The notes under the pieces were generated by a model. The model ran no database searches. It was not told the origin of the DNA and saw only the letters and a list, made by a program, of their open reading frames with translations. From the NCBI RefSeq assembly GCF_025917685.1, contig NZ_CP089518.1, positions 2,915,001 through 2,979,000 on the forward strand: a stretch of 64,000 bases of DNA. The letters are read 5' to 3'. The stretch is from Bacillus cereus. GTDB taxonomy: Bacteria; Bacillota; Bacilli; Bacillales; Bacillaceae_G. Positions 56,412-64,000 of this stretch are shown here, piece by piece. Position 1 is the stretch's first letter, and each line of letters starts with the position of its first letter. The position numbers were made by a program, and so were the translations under genes.

Positions 56412-57881
56412 TTAGTGATGAAACCCATTATCACATTTTGTATCATGTGGCATAGGCCCGTCCAGGGAATCCAGAAAGGCAACGGCCTGTTTGAGGTTCA
56501 TCAAAAATAAATGCGCGAGATCCATTGATAATCCATTTCGAACCACAACGCGCATAATCGTCACCTCTTCCATATCTGGAGGCAATGGATAAGCGGGTAC
56601 TTGCCAGCCGAACACACGCAATTGTCGAGATAAATCATAAAGATTCCAGTTTAATGTGTAACCATCTTTCAGTCGCCAAGCGAAAACCGGAATATCCGAA
56701 CCATCGGACAAAAGTTCGAACGGTCCCATCTTCTGAATCGCCTTACTAAGAAAAAGAGCAACTTTCTGAGAAGCCCTTTGGACATCATAGTACCCACTTT
56801 TCCCCAAACGCAGGTAATTGTAATATTGCAGGAGCACTTGTGCGCCAGGACGAGAGAAATTCAGAGCAAAAGTCGGCATGTTCCCGCCCAAATAGGAGAC
56901 GCGGAAGATTAGATCCTCAGGGAGATCTTCAGCTTCTCGCCAAATTATCCAACCCAACCCAGGATAGACTAATCCATATTTATGTCCGGATACATTGATG
57001 GACTTCACCCTCGGTAATTGAAAATCCCAGACTAAATCTGGTTGAAGAAACGGTGCTATAAATCCCCCCGAAGCCGCATCCACATGCATGGGAATGTCGA
57101 GGCCCGTCCTCTCCTGTAAATCGTCCAGCGCTTTCGCAATGGCGGCAACCGGTTCGTAAAGCCCGGTATAAGTCTCACCGAGAATCGGTACTACACCAAT
57201 CGTATTTTCATCCACGACAGCGAGGACCCCCTGAGGATCCAATTGGGGATGCTCTGGGCTAACCTTCACATAGCGTGGTTCAACCTCCCAATAGTTCGCG
57301 AACTTTTCCCAAACGACTTGAACAGCAGAACTAAACACGATATTGGGACGATCCACCGGTTTCCCTTCGCTTTTGCGTGCGTTTTGCCAGCGTCTCTTTA
57401 ACGCAAGCCCCCCGAGCATACATGCTTCCGACGATCCAGTTGTTGAAACACCCATAGTCGTAATGGGGTTGGGCGAATGCCAGAGATTGGCTAAAATGCG
57501 GACACACCGCTCCTCAATTTCGGCTGTCTGTGGATATTCATCCTTGTCAATCATGTTCTTGTCGAATGATTTGGCATATAATTGCTCTGCGGCAGGCTCC
57601 ATCCATGTGCTAACGAATGTTGCAAGATTCAAGCGGGCATTGCCATCAAGAGCAATTTCATCATGGACGATTTGATACGCTGTTTCTGGTAACATGCCTT
57701 TATCAGGCATGTGAAAGCGCGGAACGGCTGATTCTCCTTCGCGGGCAAACAGAGGATTTATAGAAAATTCGTGAGGGAGCTCCATTTGCATGTGACGCGG
57801 TACATATTGTGGATTATCTGGTACAATCTCTTTTCCTTCGTATGCATCGTTTTGAGCTTCTACTTTTCGATCCTGTGGCAT
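56412..57881 (-). CDS. gadB: Glutamate decarboxylase
   Basis: 489 aa. PLP lysine in SINVSGHKYGLVYPG, the Asp of the PLP site in HVDAASGGFIAPF, TTGSSEACMLGGLALKRRW, and the late FALNFSRPGAQV. Converts glutamate to GABA with proton use. Codon use is GC-rich (58% over 57061-57120). AAGGGGG site. No GABA antiporter lies near, unlike many gad loci. Probably acquired; flanked by a remnant gene and a broken araC. Confidence 0.92.
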   Translation of the reverse strand: MPQDRKVEAQNDAYEGKEIVPDNPQYVPRHMQMELPHEFSINPLFAREGESAVPRFHMPDKGMLPETAYQIVHDEIALDGNARLNLATFVSTWMEPAAEQLYAKSFDKNMIDKDEYPQTAEIEERCVRILANLWHSPNPITTMGVSTTGSSEACMLGGLALKRRWQNARKSEGKPVDRPNIVFSSAVQVVWEKFANYWEVEPRYVKVSPEHPQLDPQGVLAVVDENTIGVVPILGETYTGLYEPVAAIAKALDDLQERTGLDIPMHVDAASGGFIAPFLQPDLVWDFQLPRVKSINVSGHKYGLVYPGLGWIIWREAEDLPEDLIFRVSYLGGNMPTFALNFSRPGAQVLLQYYNYLRLGKSGYYDVQRASQKVALFLSKAIQKMGPFELLSDGSDIPVFAWRLKDGYTLNWNLYDLSRQLRVFGWQVPAYPLPPDMEEVTIMRVVVRNGLSMDLAHLFLMNLKQAVAFLDSLDGPMPHDTKCDNGFHH

Positions 57882-57900
57882 ACAAGTCCCCCTTAATTAA

Positions 57901-57946
57901 TTGTTTAACGAACATATTATTTACAAAAAAACATTTGTTAAACCAA
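57901..57946 (-). promoter_or_regulatory. Inverted repeat upstream of gadB
   Basis: TTGTTTAAC (57901-57909) and GTTAAACCAA (57937-57946). It lies 20 bases before the gadB start region and may be a regulator site. Confidence 0.4.
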
Positions 57947-58141
57947 GGAGACAATTCTAATAAAAGGTGCTGCCACCAAGTGAAAGCACTGTAGAAAAAA
58001 CTGTGTCTATTTTCTTGACGTAGTATCAGTTATCATTTTTTGATTTTTTAAACACTTACAATATTTAATGCATGCAGCAAAGTTGGTGCTTCTCTCACGA
58101 TAACAAACAGATTAAGGACTTACTGTTGTTGTCACAGTAAG

Positions 58142-58700
58142 TCCATTTTTCACCGAGTCTATTTCGGCATCAATGGCGCAGGTTTTACGGGCAGCGATCG
58201 AAGGCGGGCTGGACCCGGAACAGGCGTACACCATGAGCGACATGGCAATCCAGTGCATAGAAGAAATAGATGATATAAAGTAGCTTCAAGATCACCGCAA
58301 CACCGTTGCAATCGAGTTTACAAAAATGGTAAATCAGATAAATGAACACAAATCCCCTAAGCCAGTCAGGGTCTGCGAAAGTTATATTAAAAATCATATT
58401 TACGAGCCTATATCGGTGAAACGGCTCTCTGAAATTACTGGGTTAAACCCAAATTACCTGTCCTCGATGTTTAAAGCAATCACCGGATTTTCTGTATTAG
58501 GCTTTATCAATAAAGAAAAAATCAATGAAACAAAAAAGCTGCTGATAACGACAGACCTTTCCTTAACGGACATTTTGAACCTACTTCGTTTTTATGACCA
58601 GAGTCATTTCACAAAAACATTCAAAAAATACACAGGTATTACACCTAAAATCTTTAGGGATCAAAACAAGCACACATATGGGAACATAGTAATTTGTTAG
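58142..58700 (+). pseudogene. Broken AraC-family regulator
   Basis: From the 58140s the frame reads FFTESISASMAQVLRAA, GLDPEQAYTMSDMAIQ, then TAG at 58281, then on to two AraC HTH motifs (ISVKRLSEITGLNPNYLSSM; LTDILNLLRFYDQSHFTKTF ending YTGITPKIFR) and a stop at 58700. It lacks the N-terminal half and carries a nonsense codon. A hairpin (GGACTTACTG/CAGTAAGTCC) butts against the truncation. A 124-aa C-terminal piece from ATG 58326 might still be made. Confidence 0.7.
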
Positions 58701-58833
58701 GAGAATACCATTTTTATTCGGAGAAAGTGATATCATTAGATTCTTTAAGGCCACTAAAACTTTCTTAACGTTGTTAAAAACGGGGTAATCGTCAGGAAAA
58801 TGAGCTTAGCGTTGTAAATCACAAAATAAAAAC

Positions 58834-58868
58834 CCCCATTTCTCTGTATTTAAATTGAGAAATAGGGG
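58834..58868 (-). terminator. Terminator of the menA-like gene
   Basis: CCCCATTTCTC and GAGAAATAGGGG with a 12-base loop, A/T runs on both sides. Confidence 0.7.
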
Positions 58869-58911
58869 ATTAATCACTTAACAATATTGCCCGATTGTTG
58901 AGGATTTTTAT

Positions 58912-59835
58912 TTAAAATAAATAACTGATTAATAGTCCGATTGATAATAAGAAGCCGAAAATCGTATTTGTCATCGCTGTTGATTTCATTGCGATGCGCA
59001 TATACCCTGGATCCTTTGCCCCTTTTTGGAAACTTTGAATTGCAGAAATTGGCTTTTTCAAACCTAAGAACATAACTAATGCCCAAGGGCTTATATAACC
59101 CATCAATACAATTACAGCAATCCATAAATAAGCAATGAAAAAGGCTACCGCTAGTGTTACCACTGCTTTTTCTCTCCCAAGGAGGATTACTAATGTCTTT
59201 CTTCCACCTTTAATATCTTCTTCGATATCTCGGATGTTATTCGACATGTTGATTGCACCTACTAAAATTCCAATTGGAACGGAAATCAATATACTTTCAA
59301 TCGTTACAGTATTCGTTTGAATAAAGAAAGCAATGAGTACAAAACATGTTCCCATTAACAATCCAGAAACTAATTCTCCAAACGGAGTGTACGCAATTGG
59401 TAATGGACCACCTGTATATAAATAGCCAACCGCCATCCCAATTAACCCAATAACGACTAACCACCAGCTACTATTCATACAAATATAAATTCCAATAAGT
59501 GCTGCTACTACATACAATAAAAGCGCAACTGTTAAAACATTTTTTGGTTTCAATCCATGACGGACAATTCCACCACCAATGCCAACAGAATCAGCGGTAT
59601 CTAATCCGCGTTTGAAATCATAGTACTCATTAAATAAATTCGTTGCTATTTGCAATGCTAAACATGCGCTCATCATCGCAATAAATAAAAGCCAATCAAC
59701 TTTGGCAACATAAAGTGATGCTACTGTCCCTAAAATTACAGGAGAAAACGTCGCCGTCAATGTATGTGGGCGCGTCATCTTCCATATTAATTTAGCGGGA
59801 CTAATTTCTTTTTCATTCCCCATAACTCTGTTCAA
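58912..59835 (-). CDS. menA: UbiA prenyltransferase, MenA-like
   Basis: 307 aa, about eight membrane helices. Two Asp-rich motifs: NLFNEYYDFKRGLD (first, NxxxDxxxD type) and NNIRDIEEDIKGGRKTL (second). Attaches a polyprenyl chain to 1,4-dihydroxy-2-naphthoate in menaquinone synthesis. No other men genes are here, so the exact acceptor is inferred. TTG 59835 and ATG 59820 are both possible starts; neither has ideal spacing. Confidence 0.75.
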   Translation of the reverse strand: MNRVMGNEKEISPAKLIWKMTRPHTLTATFSPVILGTVASLYVAKVDWLLFIAMMSACLALQIATNLFNEYYDFKRGLDTADSVGIGGGIVRHGLKPKNVLTVALLLYVVAALIGIYICMNSSWWLVVIGLIGMAVGYLYTGGPLPIAYTPFGELVSGLLMGTCFVLIAFFIQTNTVTIESILISVPIGILVGAINMSNNIRDIEEDIKGGRKTLVILLGREKAVVTLAVAFFIAYLWIAVIVLMGYISPWALVMFLGLKKPISAIQSFQKGAKDPGYMRIAMKSTAMTNTIFGFLLSIGLLISYLF

Positions 59836-59984
59836 TCTCCCTACATTTAAGTATAAATTACTAGCAGTATCGTTCTATCTATTTCCTGCTTCACATCCAT
59901 TATATCAAAAAAACGAATTGGCATAGAACTGTAATGCTCTTACTTGTTCCCCTATCACTCTTAAATTCAGTTTTTCAAAAGAAA

Positions 59985-60012
59985 GTCCGTTGCTCAAATT
60001 CGAACAACGGAC
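59985..60012 (-). terminator. Terminator of the hydrolase gene
   Basis: GTCCGTTG (59985-59992) and CAACGGAC (60005-60012), followed by T-run on the minus strand. Confidence 0.65.
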
Positions 60013-60017
60013 CTTCT

Positions 60018-60902
60018 TTATACCAACCAATTTAAAACATCCTCAGCAATCTCTTCTGGTCTATCCCAATGCATTAGATGCCCTGTATCTTTGTAAAGCT
60101 TAGTCGTAATATCAATATGCTTCTTAAATTCCGCAATCTGCAATTCTCTTATTTCTAAATAATTATCTGGAAGATCACAATACAATAATAAAATATCGCT
60201 TTTAATTTTATGAGATTTCAATGTTTTATACACCGTATATTGAAACTTAATTACACCTCTAGCGGTATCGCCATTAGCATGCCATTTCACCTTACTATCC
60301 TCTTCTCGCATTAAATCATAAACCGCACGTTCTATTAATGGTGACCATCTGCTGTAAACCATTTCTTCTGATTGGATGAATGCTTCTTTACTGTCAAAAA
60401 TATATTCATCAAAATCCTTTTCGTAATGAGTGATTTCTTCTTCTAATGATCGCGGTGGACACTCTCCTTCTTTCTCATCTTTATACAGCTTCGCAAAATA
60501 ATCTGCATTCATTTCACCATGATGATAACCACCATCTAGCAAAATCATTTTATTCACTTTTTCTGGACATTCTGCCGCATAGTGAAGTGCAACGCTTGCG
60601 CCCCATGAATGTGCTAATATATGAAATGTTTCTTTTCCTATGTGCTCAAGTAATGCTACCACCCAATTTGTTAAATGGAATGCACCGTAATCTTCATCCT
60701 TCTCAAAATTTGGTGTTTTCCCATGTCCAGGTAGATCAAACGATACAATATGATATTTATCTTTTAAAAGTTCCGCTATTTCTATAAAACTTAATTTTGT
60801 ACTTCCTAAACCATGAAAACAAATGATTTGAGGTTTACTTTTATCTCCCCATTCACAAACACTTGCTTGGTATTCACCAAATTCTACAAAAAAGTGATTC
60901 AT
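60018..60902 (-). CDS. Alpha/beta hydrolase
   Basis: 294 aa. Oxyanion region ICFHGLGSTKLSF, nucleophile elbow LAHSWGASVALHYA (Ser), and late His in DTGHLMHWDRPEEIA. Esterase/lyase-type fold without clear substrate. No signal peptide. Single gene. Confidence 0.85.
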   Translation of the reverse strand: MNHFFVEFGEYQASVCEWGDKSKPQIICFHGLGSTKLSFIEIAELLKDKYHIVSFDLPGHGKTPNFEKDEDYGAFHLTNWVVALLEHIGKETFHILAHSWGASVALHYAAECPEKVNKMILLDGGYHHGEMNADYFAKLYKDEKEGECPPRSLEEEITHYEKDFDEYIFDSKEAFIQSEEMVYSRWSPLIERAVYDLMREEDSKVKWHANGDTARGVIKFQYTVYKTLKSHKIKSDILLLYCDLPDNYLEIRELQIAEFKKHIDITTKLYKDTGHLMHWDRPEEIAEDVLNWLV

Positions 60903-60970
60903 TTTTAATCTCCTCTAATTATTAGATATAAATTAGTTCCAATTCAAAATTGTTTTTTCAGAATAAATAG

Positions 60971-61037
60971 ATTCTACAAAATTATCCGAATCCCTTTTTC
61001 GCAAATAATTTTTGTAGAATGCGAGAGTTAACTCTCG
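60971..61037 (-). terminator. Long hairpin then 16-bp palindrome after the glycosyltransferase
   Basis: ATTCTACAAAATTAT (60971-60985) pairs with ATAATTTTTGTAGAAT (61005-61020), one bulge. Next to it, CGAGAGTTAACTCTCG (61022-61037) is a perfect palindrome. Together they lie downstream of the minus-strand glycosyltransferase gene. Confidence 0.55.
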
Positions 61038-61101
61038 TTGAAAACACCAAACGCTTACCTTCATGTTTACCGCTGCTAATATATTTAAGTTAATAGTTAG
61101 A

Positions 61102-62097
61102 CTACATCTTCACGCCAATGAAATTAATATAGTTTAATAATTGCAGTATTCGTTTATCATATGTGTGATTTTTCAAAGTCCTATCCAGCCCATTTTTCGC
61201 TATACGTTTTCTTTCTTGTACATGTTCCAAATAGTACTCCGCTTTTTGTATAAACTCCGATGCACTATTAAAAGTTTCTATTTCAACACCTGGTATGTAA
61301 TGCTTTGATACATCTGGACGTATATCCGTTAATTGAAAAGAACCTACGGCATTAATTTCAAACGTCCTATTATTTACTGAATATGCTTTGATATTTGCAG
61401 AATTACAATTCAATTCCTTATCACTTGGTGAACGATGTAAATTTATATTGATTTTAGTAGATACGTAAAATTGTAACGCATCTTCATACTTTGCAAGTGG
61501 CAAGAGTTGTATTTTATCCTTTAATCTTTCATAATTCTTTAACTTCTCCCAACCAAACCCTACAATTTTTGTGTTCTTTTCTGCTAAATACTCTGCAATC
61601 GAATCAACAAAGTTAATTCTATTTTCAAATGCTGCGCCTATAAAACTAAGATCATACTTATATGTATCTTCTTTAAGAGAAGGTTTAAATACCTCTTGAT
61701 TTGCTGCTAAAGGGAGATGAAACACATTGTTACATCCTATCTCCTTATAAAACTTGATACAATTTAAATCTTGCGTAAATATGTAATCATAATACGGAAC
61801 AAGATTTTGTGTTACCTCCGTATAATAAGGATCCTCTGTCAGCCAAAGTCCAGTAGTAAAGCCTGCATTCTTTAAGACTGGCATGACACTATTAAATTCT
61901 CCGCTTAAACCACTTAGTACCAAAATAAAATCTGGTTTAACTTTTAACGCAATTTTTATAGCTTTTTCTGGACTCACCATAATTGTATTGCTGTTTACCT
62001 TTTGTAAACTATTCAAAATTGCTACTTCTATCATTGGATAATAAAAAGGAATGCCTGATTGAATAAATAAAATTTTCTTAGGAGTATTGTCTTTCAT
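61102..62097 (-). CDS. CgeB-like glycosyltransferase
   Basis: 331 aa. GT-B fold: N-terminal half with LVLSGLSGEFNSVMPVLKNA and LWLTEDPYYT, C-terminal half with NINLHRSPSDKE and the Glu-containing RTFEINAVGSFQLTD (Glyco_trans_1_2/CgeB). CgeB in B. subtilis is linked to the spore surface. No sporulation genes adjacent here. Ribosome site AGGAGGAAGG. Confidence 0.7.
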   Translation of the reverse strand: MKDNTPKKILFIQSGIPFYYPMIEVAILNSLQKVNSNTIMVSPEKAIKIALKVKPDFILVLSGLSGEFNSVMPVLKNAGFTTGLWLTEDPYYTEVTQNLVPYYDYIFTQDLNCIKFYKEIGCNNVFHLPLAANQEVFKPSLKEDTYKYDLSFIGAAFENRINFVDSIAEYLAEKNTKIVGFGWEKLKNYERLKDKIQLLPLAKYEDALQFYVSTKININLHRSPSDKELNCNSANIKAYSVNNRTFEINAVGSFQLTDIRPDVSKHYIPGVEIETFNSASEFIQKAEYYLEHVQERKRIAKNGLDRTLKNHTYDKRILQLLNYINFIGVKM

Positions 62098-62454
62098 GTC
62101 CTTCCTCCTATACGTATTTTCTCATTCTCCAGAAAAATACTTTAGGATTTAGCTAAAAGCCTTTTGTGTAGGCTCTGCAATCTTTATTCATTTTCATAAC
62201 GTCCTACTTTATATTTATAAGCACCGTTTATGTCCATTATGTTGAACTTTCTCGACTTCACAGACTAATAAGATTTTTACAGTGAATAATTTTTCATCCT
62301 CTTTAGAAGCTGTCACGAAAGGAATAAAATTAGGTTATATTCAGCCAAATTATGAAATATAAAAAATGAATACATAAAAGAAAGAGATAACCCCTGGGAG
62401 CTATCTCTTTCTTATCGTATTTTACAAAACTTCAATAATTACGCTAATTAGATT
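62098..62454. other. Intergenic gap before the mnt operon end
   Basis: About 360 bases, AT-rich. Only the terminator at 62378-62413 is clear. No ORF, promoter or RNA motif convinces me. Confidence 0.5.
62378..62413 (-). terminator. Terminator of the mnt operon
   Basis: AAGAAAGAGATA (62378-62389) and TATCTCTTTCTT (62402-62413) with loop; minus-strand T-run follows. Confidence 0.75.
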
Positions 62455-63390
62455 TTACTTTTGTAATCCAGTAATAATGGTATCTATATTCCATTTCATC
62501 ATTTTCAAGTAAGTATCTCCATCCTCACCTGATTTACCTAGTGAGTCTGTAAAAATTGTCCCTGCAATCGGCACGTTTGTTTCTTTTGAAACAGTTTCCA
62601 TACTACGTCGATCTACACTTGTTTCTACAAATAAAGCTGGCACTTTGTTTGTTTGAATTACACTTACAACATCTCTAATTTGATCTGGAGTACCTTGGTT
62701 TTCTGAGTTAATTTCCCAAATGTATCCCGTCTTAATATCATATGCTTTTCCAAAGTATTTAAAAGCACCTTCACTAGAGATTAAGAAACGTTTTTCCTCA
62801 GGGATTTGATGAATTCTGTTCACTGTCTCATCGTGTAACTTTTGAAGTTCTGCTACATACTTGTCGGTATTTTTAGTATAGAATTCTTTATTTTTAGGGT
62901 CTTCTTTAATTAATGCCTTTTTCACATTTTCAGCATATAAAATGCCATTTTTAATATTCATCCATGCATGTGGGTCTGGTTCTTTTTCTAATCCTTTTGT
63001 CTCTAAATAAATAGCTTCTACGCCTTCACTTACTTTATACACAGGTGCATCTTTCTCTGATTTATTTGCCGTTTTTAATAGCTTTTTAAACCACGCTCCA
63101 CCTTCTTCTAGATTTAATCCATTGTAAAGTACCATATCTGCATCTGTCATTTTCATAACATCTTTTGGTAGTGGATCATATTCATGCGGGTTAGCTCCAA
63201 TTGGAACAAGACTATGAATCTCAACTTTATCCCCGCCAATTTGCTTCACCATATCATATATAATGGAGTATGTAGTTACAACTTTTAATTTTTCACTGCC
63301 CTCTTCTTTTCCATTTGTGTTACTAGAACACGCTGTTAATGCAAATACGAAAATACAAATTACCGATAATAAAACATTTTTAAATTTCAT
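62455..63390 (-). CDS. mntA: Manganese ABC transporter substrate-binding lipoprotein
   Basis: 311 aa. Lipobox LTAC with Cys21, then a cluster A-I metal-binding protein: NPHEYDP and DPHAWMN each give a His ligand, and further Glu and Asp lie in ISSEGAFKYFG and IFTDSLGK. Binds Mn2+ (or Zn2+) outside the membrane. 17 bases after the permease gene, same operon. Confidence 0.9.
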   Translation of the reverse strand: MKFKNVLLSVICIFVFALTACSSNTNGKEEGSEKLKVVTTYSIIYDMVKQIGGDKVEIHSLVPIGANPHEYDPLPKDVMKMTDADMVLYNGLNLEEGGAWFKKLLKTANKSEKDAPVYKVSEGVEAIYLETKGLEKEPDPHAWMNIKNGILYAENVKKALIKEDPKNKEFYTKNTDKYVAELQKLHDETVNRIHQIPEEKRFLISSEGAFKYFGKAYDIKTGYIWEINSENQGTPDQIRDVVSVIQTNKVPALFVETSVDRRSMETVSKETNVPIAGTIFTDSLGKSGEDGDTYLKMMKWNIDTIITGLQK

Positions 63391-63407
63391 TTTTATCCTC
63401 CAATCAA

Positions 63408-64000
63408 TTATGACAACTCTGCTCTATTTTTTTTAATTTTGATAGCTCTCCAAAATAAACCTTGTGACGGTGAGAAAAAGAATGCCAATGCGAACAAGAA
63501 TGTTGCAACAAGAACAATTGTCGCACCTGAAGCAAGATTATAAGAGAAACTAAAATATAGCCCTACTACAGATGAAAGTGCACCAATGCCTGCCGCTAAA
63601 TAAATCATGACCCATAAACGATTTGTTAATAAATACGCTGTAGCCGCTGGTGTAATAAGCATAGCGACAACTAGAATAATTCCTACAGTTTGAAGTGATG
63701 CTACTGTAACCATTGTAAGTAGGATCATTAAGCCATAATGAATCCATTTGTTCGGTAACCCGTAACTTTGCGCCATCGTTGGATCAAAAGTGGATACGAG
63801 TAATTCTTTGTAAAACAGCATCACAAGCCCAATAATGACCACTCCGATAATAAGTGTCATCCACATATCTGAAGAACGAACTGATAGGACGTTCCCGAAT
63901 AAAATATGATATAAATCTGAACTACTCTTCATAAAGGTAATTAAAATAATCCCTACAGCAAATACAGATGTAAACATAATCCCTATTGCCATATCATGTT
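63408..64000 (-). CDS. Manganese ABC transporter permease (partial)
   Basis: Only the C-terminal ~197 codons are in the window; the frame is open at 64000. AIGIMFTSVFAVGI, a GLPNKWIHYGLMILL and VGIILVVAMLITPAATAYLL stretch match MntB/MntC-type ABC-3 permeases, six membrane helices visible. It feeds Mn2+ through the membrane with MntA. Normally next to an ATPase gene upstream, outside the window. Confidence 0.85.
   Translation of the reverse strand, partial: HDMAIGIMFTSVFAVGIILITFMKSSSDLYHILFGNVLSVRSSDMWMTLIIGVVIIGLVMLFYKELLVSTFDPTMAQSYGLPNKWIHYGLMILLTMVTVASLQTVGIILVVAMLITPAATAYLLTNRLWVMIYLAAGIGALSSVVGLYFSFSYNLASGATIVLVATFLFALAFFFSPSQGLFWRAIKIKKNRAELS

Noticed and set aside
61022..61037. Phage attachment core from the 16-bp palindrome
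   Set aside because: No integrase, tRNA or second copy was seen.

Overview
The window is chromosomal DNA from a member of the Bacillus cereus group. It is AT-rich, most genes have strong AGGAGG-type ribosome sites, and GTG and TTG starts are common. Group-specific features are present: a 154-bp bcr1 repeat, an InhA-type metalloprotease, an SLH surface protein, YolD/UvrX with LexA boxes, two type I signal peptidases and a Listeria/Bacillus-type rifampin phosphotransferase. No rRNA, tRNA, CRISPR array, prophage or intact transposase was seen.

Layout. 1-9.1 kb: WGR-DUF4240 protein, two SDR enzymes, a TetR regulator divergent from one of them, a CPBP protease, a penicillin-binding-type serine hydrolase with an AraC-GyrI regulator, a GNAT, a Nudix hydrolase and an EamA transporter. 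9.1-18.5 kb: MocR regulator divergent from the EamA gene, bcr1 repeat directly in front of a YaiI/YqxD gene, DUF3892, DUF2785, GrpB, a nucleoside-kinase-like P-loop protein, a run of phosphoesterase, APH-type kinase and VOC genes, and a TSUP permease. 18.5-24.8 kb: lysine riboswitch with lysine permease, a nine-copy pentanucleotide repeat over the lysP stop, HesB-like, AlkC-like, methyltransferase, Nudix, and a cephalosporin-hydroxylase-like gene with no standard start codon. 24.8-36.3 kb: signal peptidase, class B PBP, sirtuin, then a pyroglutamate utilisation operon (iclR, pxpB, pxpC, pxpA, DUF969, DUF979, pcp), second signal peptidase and cutC. 36.4-48.3 kb: acyl-CoA dehydrogenase, YdcF-like, YjiH-like membrane protein, SLH/C39-like surface protein, APH/GNAT pair, ferritin-like protein, a GC-rich acquired GNAT, and a YhgE/Pip exporter with its divergent TetR. 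48.3-56.1 kb: yolD remnant, inhA, rph, yolD-uvrX and a YxeA protein. 56.1-58.7 kb: an acquired or rearranged patch with a gene remnant, GC-rich gadB and a broken araC. 58.9-64 kb: MenA-like prenyltransferase, alpha/beta hydrolase, CgeB-like glycosyltransferase, and the end of a manganese ABC transporter operon cut by the window edge.

How genes work together. The clearest pathway is pyroglutamate catabolism. Pcp frees pyroglutamate from peptides, PxpABC opens it to glutamate, and DUF969/DUF979 are candidate transport proteins. An IclR regulator sits at the head with a perfect 17-bp palindrome just upstream of its ribosome site. Other small units are the SOS-controlled uvrX-yolD pair, riboswitch-lysP, and three divergent regulator/target pairs (TetR/SDR, MocR/EamA, TetR/YhgE). 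The most unusual points are possible AUH start codons (ATC at 24151, ATA at 35786, possibly ATT at 3871), a C39-like surface protein whose expected catalytic Cys is Ser, and two acquired GC-rich patches.
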